Part shown: in pieces, positions 25,533-32,004 of the stretch
How positions within the stretch are numbered: position 1 is the stretch's first letter
Layout: each line of letters opens with the position of its first letter
Source: Flagellimonas hadalis
Lineage (GTDB): Bacteria; Bacteroidota; Bacteroidia; Flavobacteriales; Flavobacteriaceae
Assembly (NCBI RefSeq): GCF_007785775.2
Contig: NZ_VNIK02000016.1
Location: forward strand, 51,899 to 83,902
DNA length: 32,004 bases
Reading direction: 5' to 3'
Notes under the pieces: generated by a model
Seen by the model: the letters and a program-made list of their open reading frames with translations, nothing else
What the model was told of the DNA's origin: nothing
Databases searched by the model: none
Program-made: the position numbers and the translations under genes

Positions 25533-26721
25533 GAATTTCAACTATTATCTTTCCTCTTATTTAAAAAAGAACGGAACCCAATTAATAAGACTTAAACTTG
25601 AGACTTCTAAAAAGGATGTCCAGTATATTGACTCTGGAATATCCGTACTAAAAAACCAGTGGGACGACAAAAAGAAAAAAATAAAAAGGCATCCACTTGA
25701 AGAAAAACTGAACGCCAATCTCCAATCCTTATTGATCTCTGTTCAACAAATCTATTACAATAATAAAGGGATTTCAGCCAAACGCTTGCTCCTTCTTTAT
25801 AAGAATAACAAGAAGTATGATACTAGTTCTTTTTTGGACTTCTATCAACAAATAGTCGATGAAGCTAGGTTAAAAGGTAAAATCCGCACTGCCAACACAC
25901 AACAGAAGTACATCCAAAAACTAAAAAAATTCTCGAGCTACGTTTCATTCTCCGATCTTTCCGTACAATTCGCCAAGGATTATGAAAAATGGATGCTTGA
26001 AAAAGGGAATAAAATTAATACCGTCGCCTCGAATTTCAAGTCAATGTACGCAGTTCTAAATAAAGCAATGAAAATGGGTGTTATAAAGGAAAATCCCATA
26101 AGAGGCTATACAATAGTAACTGAGAATGTTGAAAAAGACTCATTGACTTTTGAAGAAATCACCAAACTTTCAGAATTGGAAATCCCTGTAAGATTCAAAG
26201 GGATGATCAAAGCCAGGGACATGTTCCTATTTTCCTTCTATACGGCTGGCATGAGATTTTCTGATATATGCAAGCTTAAATGGGAAAACATTGCCGGAAA
26301 TGAAATCGTATATACTATGGGCAAATCCAGAACTAGAGCCGGTGCAAAAAGAACTTTGCCTTTGACTCCTAAGGCTGTGGCTATACTAGAAAATTATAAA
26401 GGTAGAAACAATACTTTTATCTTTCCTCCCCTTTATGGAATGGACAATAAAAATGCAGAAGAAATAGAACACAAATTATATATTGCCAATAATGCTATAA
26501 ACCGGTCATTGCGTAATGCTTGTGAAAAAGCAGAAATAGGAAAATGGGTAAATATGCATATGGCAAAACATTCCTTCGCCGACTTTGCGGTAAAAAAAGA
26601 TACTGGGTTGTTAATGATCTCCAAACTATTGGGGCATACCAAATTGTCCACCACACAGCATTATTTAAAAGATTTTTACCATAAGGAAGAAGCAGAAGAA
26701 ATGAATCGATTGTTCGGTTGA
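25531..26721 (+). CDS. Tyrosine recombinase/integrase of the right element
   Basis: A 396-residue site-specific recombinase. I start it at the ATG at 25531 (MNFNYYLSSYLKK), because the 20 upstream residues overlap the promoter and repeats. An N-terminal arm-binding domain (about 1-90), a SAM-like core-binding domain (100-195) and a catalytic domain (205-390) are recognisable. Catalytic residues are R242 (TAGMRFSD), K265, H343, H347, H369 (LLGHTKLSTTQ) and nucleophile Y378. The usual HxxRH box reads HMAKH, with Lys346 where the second catalytic arginine should be. The gene converges on a small putative DNA-binding gene 19 nt away and lies directly after yebC, so integration probably occurred next to that gene. 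Confidence 0.9.
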   Translation: MNFNYYLSSYLKKNGTQLIRLKLETSKKDVQYIDSGISVLKNQWDDKKKKIKRHPLEEKLNANLQSLLISVQQIYYNNKGISAKRLLLLYKNNKKYDTSSFLDFYQQIVDEARLKGKIRTANTQQKYIQKLKKFSSYVSFSDLSVQFAKDYEKWMLEKGNKINTVASNFKSMYAVLNKAMKMGVIKENPIRGYTIVTENVEKDSLTFEEITKLSELEIPVRFKGMIKARDMFLFSFYTAGMRFSDICKLKWENIAGNEIVYTMGKSRTRAGAKRTLPLTPKAVAILENYKGRNNTFIFPPLYGMDNKNAEEIEHKLYIANNAINRSLRNACEKAEIGKWVNMHMAKHSFADFAVKKDTGLLMISKLLGHTKLSTTQHYLKDFYHKEEAEEMNRLFG

Positions 26722-26740
26722 AGTGCTTTTCATGCAATAC

Positions 26741-26992
26741 TTAAACTACTTCATTAATAGTGATATAATACCCTTTGTCCACTCTTATGGATATTTCCCC
26801 CTTTCTGAGTTTTTGATTGACCGAATAAATGTCTTCATAAGCATACAGGTATTTTTTGCCAACTTTGAAAAAACTGACTAATCCTAGATCCCGTAAAGCC
26901 TGCATGATCTGTCCATTGTACGATACACCAAGCTTTTCGCAAAACGCCTTACCGGTCAGATTAAGGGGTTGTATGTTTACTTGATTGCCCAT
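26741..26992 (-). CDS. Small putative DNA-binding protein (excisionase-like)
   Basis: An 83-residue protein. Residues about 12-45 (LTGKAFCEKLGVSYNGQIMQALRDLGLV) look like a helix-turn-helix, followed by a hairpin (FFKVGKKYLYAYEDIY), which resembles the winged-helix plan of MerR/excisionase-type proteins. I do not recognise a specific family. It stands between the convergent integrase and the relaxase gene, a typical place for an excisionase or an element regulator. Its start is 26 nt downstream of the relaxase stop, so it may be the last gene of the mobC-relaxase transcript. Confidence 0.6.
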   Translation of the reverse strand: MGNQVNIQPLNLTGKAFCEKLGVSYNGQIMQALRDLGLVSFFKVGKKYLYAYEDIYSVNQKLRKGEISIRVDKGYYITINEVV

Positions 26993-27018
26993 TGAATTTT
27001 ACGACACTCTGATTCGAT

Positions 27019-28068
27019 TTATTTGTTCAATCCCTTTCTTTTCTTCTTTCTTTTAGACTTTTTTCTGGCACCATGGTCAGTAAGTTCCAGCTTAAAAGGA
27101 TTCCATTCCGATTCATCCATTAAAGACTCGACTATTCCATTTTCCTTAATTTCTCCCACATGACTTTTTGATTGTTGAGCAGAATTTCGAGTGCCTTTTG
27201 CAGTCCCATTATTTCTTGGTTCAACCTTGACTGTTCCTTCAACGTTTCCTTCGTCAGCTTGATCAGTTCCTCGTTCTTTTCCATTAGCCGATAGTATAAC
27301 TGAACGGTCTCTTGTTTGCTCATAATCGATTTGTTTTACGATACTGTTCCATGAAAAATTTTTACCAAGGGTACTGCCTTTATATACTATGCCCTGATAG
27401 TTGAAAGAAATGCCCGAAACCCTTCCTGTGGTTTTGCTAATGTTGAATCTTGGCGATATACTTAGCTCTTTCAGTAATTTGACAAATTCATTTGTATCCG
27501 TTGCCCTTGAAATTGCCAAACCAATCCGCTCCTGTAAGATAAGTTTGATAGGTAAATCGCCTGTTCTCAGGGTTTTCTCTATTTCCTTTTGGTCAAGTGA
27601 TTTTTTTGCACCGGCTTTTGTTGAAATTTGGGTTAGTCCATAATTCCTTTCCAGATCATTGAGCACTTCCCGGCTTCTTCTTTTAATGTTACTATCATTT
27701 GTTATCTTACCCGAATACCTTACCCTATTGGCCACTATATGGATATGTTCGTGTTCTGTGTCGGTATGGCGGTACATAATGAACTGGTTGTTATCGAAAC
27801 CCATTTTCATCAGATAGTCGCATCCCAATGAAGCAAATTCTTTATCGTCCAATTGGTCAGAGTACGGCAGGTTCAAGGAAACATGAAGGACCGCATTCCC
27901 AAGTCCCGGACGCAATTGCCTGATCAAATTGAATTCCTGTGTCATGTTTACCGCTGTGGAATACTCTATATTGGAATCGATCACATACCCTACACCTTCG
28001 CTTACCTTTTTCTCATTGTAGGCAAGAACACCGTAAAAATCCTTTCCTATGGTTATCTTACCTATCAT
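27019..28068 (-). CDS. Relaxase/mobilization nuclease (MobP-like)
   Basis: A 349-residue relaxase that would nick oriT and stay bound to the transferred strand. The metal-binding histidine motif HEHIH is at 106-110, preceded by MYRHTDT; a candidate nucleophile is Y17 (GVLAY), with Y12 as an alternative. The nuclease domain covers about 1-150. The C-terminal part from about 245 is polar and low in complexity, ending in a strongly basic tail (KKSKRKKKRKGLNK). It overlaps mobC by 11 nt, indicating coupled translation. Its C-terminal codons also carry a second open frame (27132-27323) with better protein-like character than the relaxase frame there. The total length is rather short for the family. 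Confidence 0.88.
   Translation of the reverse strand: MIGKITIGKDFYGVLAYNEKKVSEGVGYVIDSNIEYSTAVNMTQEFNLIRQLRPGLGNAVLHVSLNLPYSDQLDDKEFASLGCDYLMKMGFDNNQFIMYRHTDTEHEHIHIVANRVRYSGKITNDSNIKRRSREVLNDLERNYGLTQISTKAGAKKSLDQKEIEKTLRTGDLPIKLILQERIGLAISRATDTNEFVKLLKELSISPRFNISKTTGRVSGISFNYQGIVYKGSTLGKNFSWNSIVKQIDYEQTRDRSVILSANGKERGTDQADEGNVEGTVKVEPRNNGTAKGTRNSAQQSKSHVGEIKENGIVESLMDESEWNPFKLELTDHGARKKSKRKKKRKGLNK
27132..27323 (-). CDS. Nested coiled-coil ORF inside the relaxase gene
   Basis: A 63-residue frame on the same strand as the relaxase but in another phase, lying wholly within its codons from about 249 to 312, from an ATG at 27323 to a TAG. The product is almost entirely helical with heptad-like hydrophobic spacing (LYYRLMEKNEELIKLTKETL, then LNQEIMGLQKALEILLNNQK), as expected of a genuine coiled coil. 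In the same DNA, the relaxase frame is a loose, Gly/Asn/Glu-rich linker. It is either a real overlapping gene, perhaps for a small relaxosome partner, or a chance frame. I recognise no family. Confidence 0.45.
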   Translation of the reverse strand: MSKQETVQLYYRLMEKNEELIKLTKETLKEQSRLNQEIMGLQKALEILLNNQKVMWEKLRKME

Positions 28069-28405
28069 TGTTCGCTATATTTGATTTGAGCTGTTGCAAC
28101 AGCATTTTTACCTCCTCCAATTGTTTAATGATGTTGAACGGGTCACGGATACCTGAGTTTGAGACCCTGGCAAGTTGGTTCAGGTTGTTTCCCACCCGGC
28201 TCAACTCGACAAAGAGTTTCCTGTCCAATGGGGTTATCTTTTTATTCGGCAAGGATTTTCCCGTACATTTTCTTCGGATATATTCGGCAACGGACAGCCC
28301 GATGGTTTCTGCATTAACGGAAACTTTGGAATGATCAGCAGCAGTCATCCTGACATTGACCTGTATTGTTTTTAATAACCCAAGTTCTTTTTTTGGCCTT
28401 CCCAT
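28058..28405 (-). CDS. mobC: MobC-like relaxosome accessory protein
   Basis: A 115-residue protein with a basic N-terminus (MGRPKKELG), a ribbon-helix-helix-like segment (VNVRMTAADHSKVSVNAETI, then LSVAEYIRRKC) and the MobC signature LSRVGNNLNQLAR near residues 68-80, ending in a helical tail. MobC proteins bind oriT and help open the strands for the relaxase. Its 3' end overlaps the relaxase start by 11 nt. The probable oriT lies just upstream (28440-28580). Confidence 0.88.
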   Translation of the reverse strand: MGRPKKELGLLKTIQVNVRMTAADHSKVSVNAETIGLSVAEYIRRKCTGKSLPNKKITPLDRKLFVELSRVGNNLNQLARVSNSGIRDPFNIIKQLEEVKMLLQQLKSNIANNDR

Positions 28406-28896
28406 TTCAAATGATTTAACGGATCACAAGGCAAACTGCAAACAAGGTGCGCAGGGTTTTTGTTAGCAAAAACACAACTTGCTTCGTGACCTCCGATCAA
28501 CTATATGGCAAACCTATGGCCTATGGATTTCTTAGAAAGGATTTGCCGTACATGGACTTTTGTACGGCAAATCTGTTGGATGTTTTAAAATAAACCAAAA
28601 CATAACAGCGAGTTCCATAGAAAGGGAAAGTAACATAATCAATGTTCATCTACTCTAATTATGAATCCCTCTAACCTAAAAGAACAAAATAAGTTTGATG
28701 ATGATTTTTTGAAATGAAAATGAACTACCTCGATGCAGAGCGTTTGAGGTATAATTTAAATACTCTTTGCACCAACAATGCATTATAGGTTCACGAGTTC
28801 AACGCAACCAATTGTAAGGTGCTCAGTCTTTTAAATAGGAGTTAATGTTTTATGTAGGAAATTACTTTATATATAAATTATAATTATCTTTAAGTC
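28406..28896. other. 491-nt non-coding region between mobC and the cargo
   Basis: I find no credible gene here. The part next to mobC (about 28440-28580) holds the inverted repeats described as a candidate oriT. The remainder is AT-rich. It contains a 24-codon frame at 28714-28788 that I do not consider a gene. TATCTTTA at 28885-28892 resembles a -7 element but is only 4 nt from the lipoprotein start, so the cargo promoter is unresolved. Confidence 0.6.
28457..28573. other. Candidate oriT of the right element
   Basis: TTTTTG-TTAG-CAAAAA (28457-28472) is a 6-bp inverted repeat, and GATTTGCCGTACA (28540-28552) pairs perfectly with TGTACGGCAAATC (28561-28573) over an 8-nt loop. Both lie within 170 nt upstream of mobC, where origins of transfer of MobC/relaxase modules are normally found. 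The larger stem has no T tract on either side, which argues against a terminator. The nick site cannot be placed. Confidence 0.45.
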
Positions 28897-29256
28897 ATGA
28901 GAATATCAGGATTATATACCTTCTTAGTTTTACTTATGCTCATAAGCTGCTCAAACGATGATGATGTAAATGAACAGGCCTTAAAAAATGTAGTTGCCAT
29001 TGTAAAAGGCCAGGCAACCTGTCAAACCATGGACAACGGTTTTGTCTATGAGGTGGAATTGGAAAACACAATAAGTACAGAATCCAATACATCCCTAAAA
29101 ATAATAGGCATTACCAACCTTCCTGAAGAAATGCGAACAGAAGGTTTAAAGATAAATATGGATATCGAAAGAGCTGAATTTCCAGATGGGGCCTGCACCG
29201 CAAACTACTCTCCCGAATTCTTTTACCAAACCATCAGGACCAATATAGAGCCTTAG
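28897..29256 (+). CDS. Small lipoprotein, likely surface-exposed
   Basis: A 119-residue lipoprotein. The signal peptide ends in LMLISC, with C18 as the lipidated residue. The mature protein starts CSNDDD, close to the Ser-plus-acidic lipoprotein export signal that sends Bacteroidota lipoproteins to the cell surface. The rest is a compact, mainly beta-looking domain (VVAIVKGQATC, FVYEVELEN, SLKIIGITNLP) with two further cysteines (C44 and the one in DGACTAN) that could form a disulfide. I recognise no family. It lies 11 nt upstream of the protease gene in the same direction, so a partner, anchor or inhibitor role for that protease is possible but unproven. Confidence 0.75.
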   Translation: MRISGLYTFLVLLMLISCSNDDDVNEQALKNVVAIVKGQATCQTMDNGFVYEVELENTISTESNTSLKIIGITNLPEEMRTEGLKINMDIERAEFPDGACTANYSPEFFYQTIRTNIEP

Positions 29257-29267
29257 AATATCAGCTT

Positions 29268-31562
29268 ATGAGAAATTTTTCAATCGTATTGCTACTTTTT
29301 TATATGGGAGTCAATTCGCCTTTATTGGCACAGGAATATTACTGGTCAGGAAATCAAAAAAATCCCTTGATTCAGGATAATTCTAAAATAGTTGCAAACA
29401 TTGAAGAAGGCACCAATATCAAGAATCGTATTGAAGAGATGCAAGGTGTTAAAAAAATTGATCGAATAAACAGTACTACTGTAATTATAGAATTTGATGG
29501 CAAAAACTCAAAAGTTAATGAAGAATTAATTTCATTAGCTGCTAACAGGATATTTGCTTATTTCAACGAAGATGGGAGTTCCATAATTCCAACAGGAGAG
29601 ATTTTATTTCGACCAAAGGAAGGCGTAACCATTGAAGAGATCAATAAAATTTGCGACAACCTATTGATAGTAACAAATAAGTCTTATGGCAGTTACACTG
29701 CCACAGTAAAAGATTATTCCAAAATATTCCAAATTGCGAATAAGTTGTACGAAACGGGTCATGTAGAATATAGTCACCCAAACTTTATCAGCAAGCTAAA
29801 GATGTTTCAAAATGACCCCTTATATCCTGACCAATATTATTTAAACAATACAGGGCAATTCGGAGGAACGCCTGGAATTGACATAAATGCCCCAGAGGTA
29901 TGGGCAATTACAACAGGACTCGCCAATGTTCGGGTTGCAGTAATAGATGATGGTGTTGAAAATCATCCTGATATTGATGGAAGGGTCGTTGACGGATATA
30001 CCATAGGCAACCCCAATGGAAATGGTGCACCTTTAGCCGGGGCAGAGCATGGTCAGGCATGTGCAGGTATTATTGCAGCAACAAGAAACAATAATGAGGG
30101 GATTGCAGGAATCGCACCTTGCTCTGAAATAGTACCCATCAATATTTCTGTACCCTTTGTCACGGCAGGCCAAATCAGAGATGCCATTGACTGGGCATGG
30201 GATGAGGGCGAGTCAGATGTTTTGAGCAATTCATGGGGATATCCTTCCAGTGATGCAATAACCCAAGCTATTGGTAGAGCTAGATCTCAAGGAAGAAACG
30301 GTAAAGGCTCTATAGTGGTCTTTGCTTCTGGCAATAGTGGTGGTGCTGTAGCATTTCCCGGAAACGTAGCGGGTGTTATAACCGTCGGTGCAGTCGACAG
30401 GAACGGGAATCTTTGGGCGTACAGTAGCAGGGGACCTGAAATGGACATTGTTGCCCCATCAGGCAATACTAATCTTCTTGGCGATATAAGAACCACAGAT
30501 AGGCAGGGAGCTAATGGATACAATGGTGGGAATTATGTCAATAATTTTGGAGGAACATCCGCGGCCTGTCCTCAAGTTGCCGGTGTTGTGGCATTAATGT
30601 TATCATATAAGCCGAGTATGACAGAATCCCAAGTGAGCAATATATTGAAATCTACGGCGACAGGTACTGGCTTCAATAACAATCTAGGACATGGTAGACT
30701 AAATGCTCAAGCGGCACTTCAACAAACTATTCCCATAATTGAAGGGCCATCAATGTTTTGTCCTTCAGCCACTATGGAGGTTGCTGAATTGGATGGTGGA
30801 TCCATTACCTGGTCTGTATCCCCATCAAACGCCCTTAGTTTTACCCAAGGCCAATCATCGACCACATTTACAAGAATTGGTAGTTTTACAGGTTCAGCTG
30901 TAATTACGGCTACTTTAAATCCTTCATGTGGAACCACTCAAGTAATTTCAAAGAATGTCAGTGTAGGTTTAGCTCCTATAAATAATGTTTCGTTTTCTAA
31001 CGGGGCTGATGGTGAAGAATATCTATGTACTAGCCATACGGGTAATACGTATCAGATTTATCCGAATACTGCAAATACAACTTATCAATACCGTCTTCGA
31101 AGCTATCCAAATCTAACTGTTGTCTATACCTCTCCGCCAGGACAATATAATACAGGAACTATAAACTATATTCCATCGCAGGGATGGTATGAATTTCAGG
31201 TTAGAACCACAAATGCTTGCGGTACTAGTTCATGGGCAGGTTTTGAAGTCGAATATGTTGATTGTACCCAAATTGGTAACAGAAGCAATCATTCAACCTT
31301 CGTTTATCCCAACCCGGCAAACAGTCAACTATATATTAAAAGGATTGATGCCGATTTAGATGTTAAAATCCAAAATTCGAGCAAATTAGAACCTTTTAGA
31401 GCGGAACTATACAACCTTAGCGGGCTATTGATTAAAGAAAAATATTTTGGCAATTTAGGGGAAGAATCAACATTGGATGTATCTAACATACAAAAAGGAA
31501 ATTATTTTCTTAAAATCGTTGCAAAGGAAATTGAGGAAACTCATCAAATAATAATTCAGTGA
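29268..31562 (+). CDS. Subtilisin-like S8 protease with T9SS sorting domain
   Basis: A 764-residue secreted serine protease. It has a signal peptide (1 to about 21), a propeptide (about 22-180), a subtilisin domain (about 185-485), two Ig/fibronectin-like regions (about 490-565 and 570-665) and a type IX secretion C-terminal domain (about 678-764: VYPNPANSQLYI, LYNLSGLLI, KGNYFLKI). The triad is D227 (AVIDDGV), H261 (EHGQACAGI) and S431 (GGTSAACPQVAG), with N356 (ASGNSGG) as the oxyanion residue, so it should be active. It would cross the outer membrane by T9SS and be released or attached to the surface. It is AT-rich and carried as mobile-element cargo, directly after the lipoprotein gene. 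Confidence 0.9.
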   Translation: MRNFSIVLLLFYMGVNSPLLAQEYYWSGNQKNPLIQDNSKIVANIEEGTNIKNRIEEMQGVKKIDRINSTTVIIEFDGKNSKVNEELISLAANRIFAYFNEDGSSIIPTGEILFRPKEGVTIEEINKICDNLLIVTNKSYGSYTATVKDYSKIFQIANKLYETGHVEYSHPNFISKLKMFQNDPLYPDQYYLNNTGQFGGTPGIDINAPEVWAITTGLANVRVAVIDDGVENHPDIDGRVVDGYTIGNPNGNGAPLAGAEHGQACAGIIAATRNNNEGIAGIAPCSEIVPINISVPFVTAGQIRDAIDWAWDEGESDVLSNSWGYPSSDAITQAIGRARSQGRNGKGSIVVFASGNSGGAVAFPGNVAGVITVGAVDRNGNLWAYSSRGPEMDIVAPSGNTNLLGDIRTTDRQGANGYNGGNYVNNFGGTSAACPQVAGVVALMLSYKPSMTESQVSNILKSTATGTGFNNNLGHGRLNAQAALQQTIPIIEGPSMFCPSATMEVAELDGGSITWSVSPSNALSFTQGQSSTTFTRIGSFTGSAVITATLNPSCGTTQVISKNVSVGLAPINNVSFSNGADGEEYLCTSHTGNTYQIYPNTANTTYQYRLRSYPNLTVVYTSPPGQYNTGTINYIPSQGWYEFQVRTTNACGTSSWAGFEVEYVDCTQIGNRSNHSTFVYPNPANSQLYIKRIDADLDVKIQNSSKLEPFRAELYNLSGLLIKEKYFGNLGEESTLDVSNIQKGNYFLKIVAKEIEETHQIIIQ

Positions 31563-31654
31563 TCTGTTTTGAATAACTTTTCACGAATTTCATTTTCAAT
31601 GTTGTAGATGCCCAAATTAAAAGCTCATGAATCGATTCACGTTCGCCTCCAACA

Positions 31655-32004
31655 TTAACAAAGCATTATTTCCCTATATATAAACCTTAGTGAATTTTCA
31701 GCATTGGGTTCTTGAAAATACGTATCGAACCCTTCTACCAAATACTTCAATGCAACCCTATATCTAGCCTTTCCATGGGTATTGTCCTCATAATACGTGC
31801 ATGGATTTTTGGGATGGATTTCTGTCGGGGTTGTAAACCCTTTGATATTGCGATTCATATATTCAAACCGTTGTGAGGCCCTTCTATGTACACCATCAAG
31901 GGTAAGTTCACTTGGATACTCAGGTACGTCATAGTAGAATTCTTCCAATATGACAATAAAAGCCCTTCTTCTGGAAACGCCGGACATAGTATACCACCTT
32001 CGCC
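31655..32004 (-). CDS. Unrecognised protein, 5' end beyond the window
   Basis: An open frame on the minus strand that ends with TAA at 31657-31655 and stays open to the right edge. An ATG at 31987 would give 110 residues, but the five codons before it are also open (RRWYT), so the true start may lie outside. The protein is soluble, rich in Arg, Tyr and Phe (FIVILEEFYYDVPEYPSE, then RASQRFEYMN), and has no signal peptide or membrane segment. I do not recognise it. It converges on the protease gene, with 92 nt between the two. Confidence 0.5.
   Translation of the reverse strand, partial: RRWYTMSGVSRRRAFIVILEEFYYDVPEYPSELTLDGVHRRASQRFEYMNRNIKGFTTPTEIHPKNPCTYYEDNTHGKARYRVALKYLVEGFDTYFQEPNAENSLRFIYREIMLC

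Larger units (their letters stand above)
25471..32004. mobile_element. Integrative mobilizable element with protease cargo (right)
   Basis: The block starts immediately after the yebC terminator and carries integrase, a small putative DNA-binding protein, relaxase, MobC, a probable oriT region and then cargo. Base composition turns clearly more AT-rich than the preceding core genes. It has no conjugation (tra) genes in view and may need a helper. The left boundary is inferred to be between 25415 and 25530. The right end is not identified and may be outside the window. It is unrelated to the left element: the integrases and mobilization proteins belong to different groups. Confidence 0.65.

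Noticed and set aside
28714..28788. 24-codon frame in the gap between mobC and the lipoprotein gene
   Set aside because: It is short, has no promoter or family resemblance, and lies in an AT-rich region where such frames are expected by chance.
1..32004. CRISPR array, insertion sequence, restriction-modification or other known defence genes
   Set aside because: No regularly spaced repeats, transposase, methyltransferase or defence-type domains were found. The mobile regions contain only integration, mobilization and protease/lipoprotein genes plus one unknown.

Overview
The window looks like a piece of a Flavobacteriaceae (Bacteroidota) chromosome. The clues are Bacteroidota-type promoters (TTG, then a 17-22 nt spacer, then TAnnTTTG) in front of several genes, a secreted protease with a type IX secretion (T9SS) C-terminal sorting domain, a GyrA with the degenerate QNRGGVG box usual in this phylum, a fused aspartokinase/homoserine dehydrogenase, and Bacteroides-type mobilization proteins. 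The genus cannot be fixed from the sequence alone.

Layout. (1) 1-2387: one end of an integrative/mobilizable element, all on the minus strand: the N-terminus of a probable relaxase, a BfmA/BtgA-type mobilization protein, a repeat-rich gap (660-922) that may hold oriT, and an IntDOT-like tyrosine recombinase next to the 3' end of tRNA-Pro. (2) 2388-25470: ordinary core chromosome. tRNA-Ser(GCU) and tRNA-Pro(UGG) share a promoter. They are followed by a 7TM-HD phosphohydrolase, a thiolase and an NlpC/P60 protein, gyrA plus a TPR protein, a divergent clpC, a small unknown gene, the NAD(P)HX repair enzyme, the threonine operon thrA-thrB-thrC, a secreted Xaa-Pro aminopeptidase, gcvT with a reductase-like gene, a pterin dehydratase and a YebC-family gene. 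(3) From about 25471 to the right edge: a second, more AT-rich mobile element. It has its own integrase, a small putative DNA-binding protein, a relaxase and MobC, a probable oriT region, and cargo made of a surface-type lipoprotein plus a T9SS-exported subtilisin-like protease. An unrecognised gene runs off the right edge.

How the genes work together. The thr genes form the pathway from aspartate to threonine. A Thr/Ile-rich leader peptide sits between a good promoter and thrA, which points to attenuation by threonine/isoleucine supply. The left element probably uses tRNA-Pro as its integration site. In the right element, mobC overlaps the relaxase gene by 11 nt, and a second coiled-coil reading frame lies wholly inside the relaxase gene. 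The protease and lipoprotein genes are 11 nt apart and look like a two-gene cargo unit.

The best candidates for something new are the nested coiled-coil frame in the relaxase, the lipoprotein/T9SS-protease cargo pair, the right integrase with Lys in place of the second catalytic Arg, and the thr leader. I see no CRISPR array, rRNA, insertion sequence or recognisable defence system.
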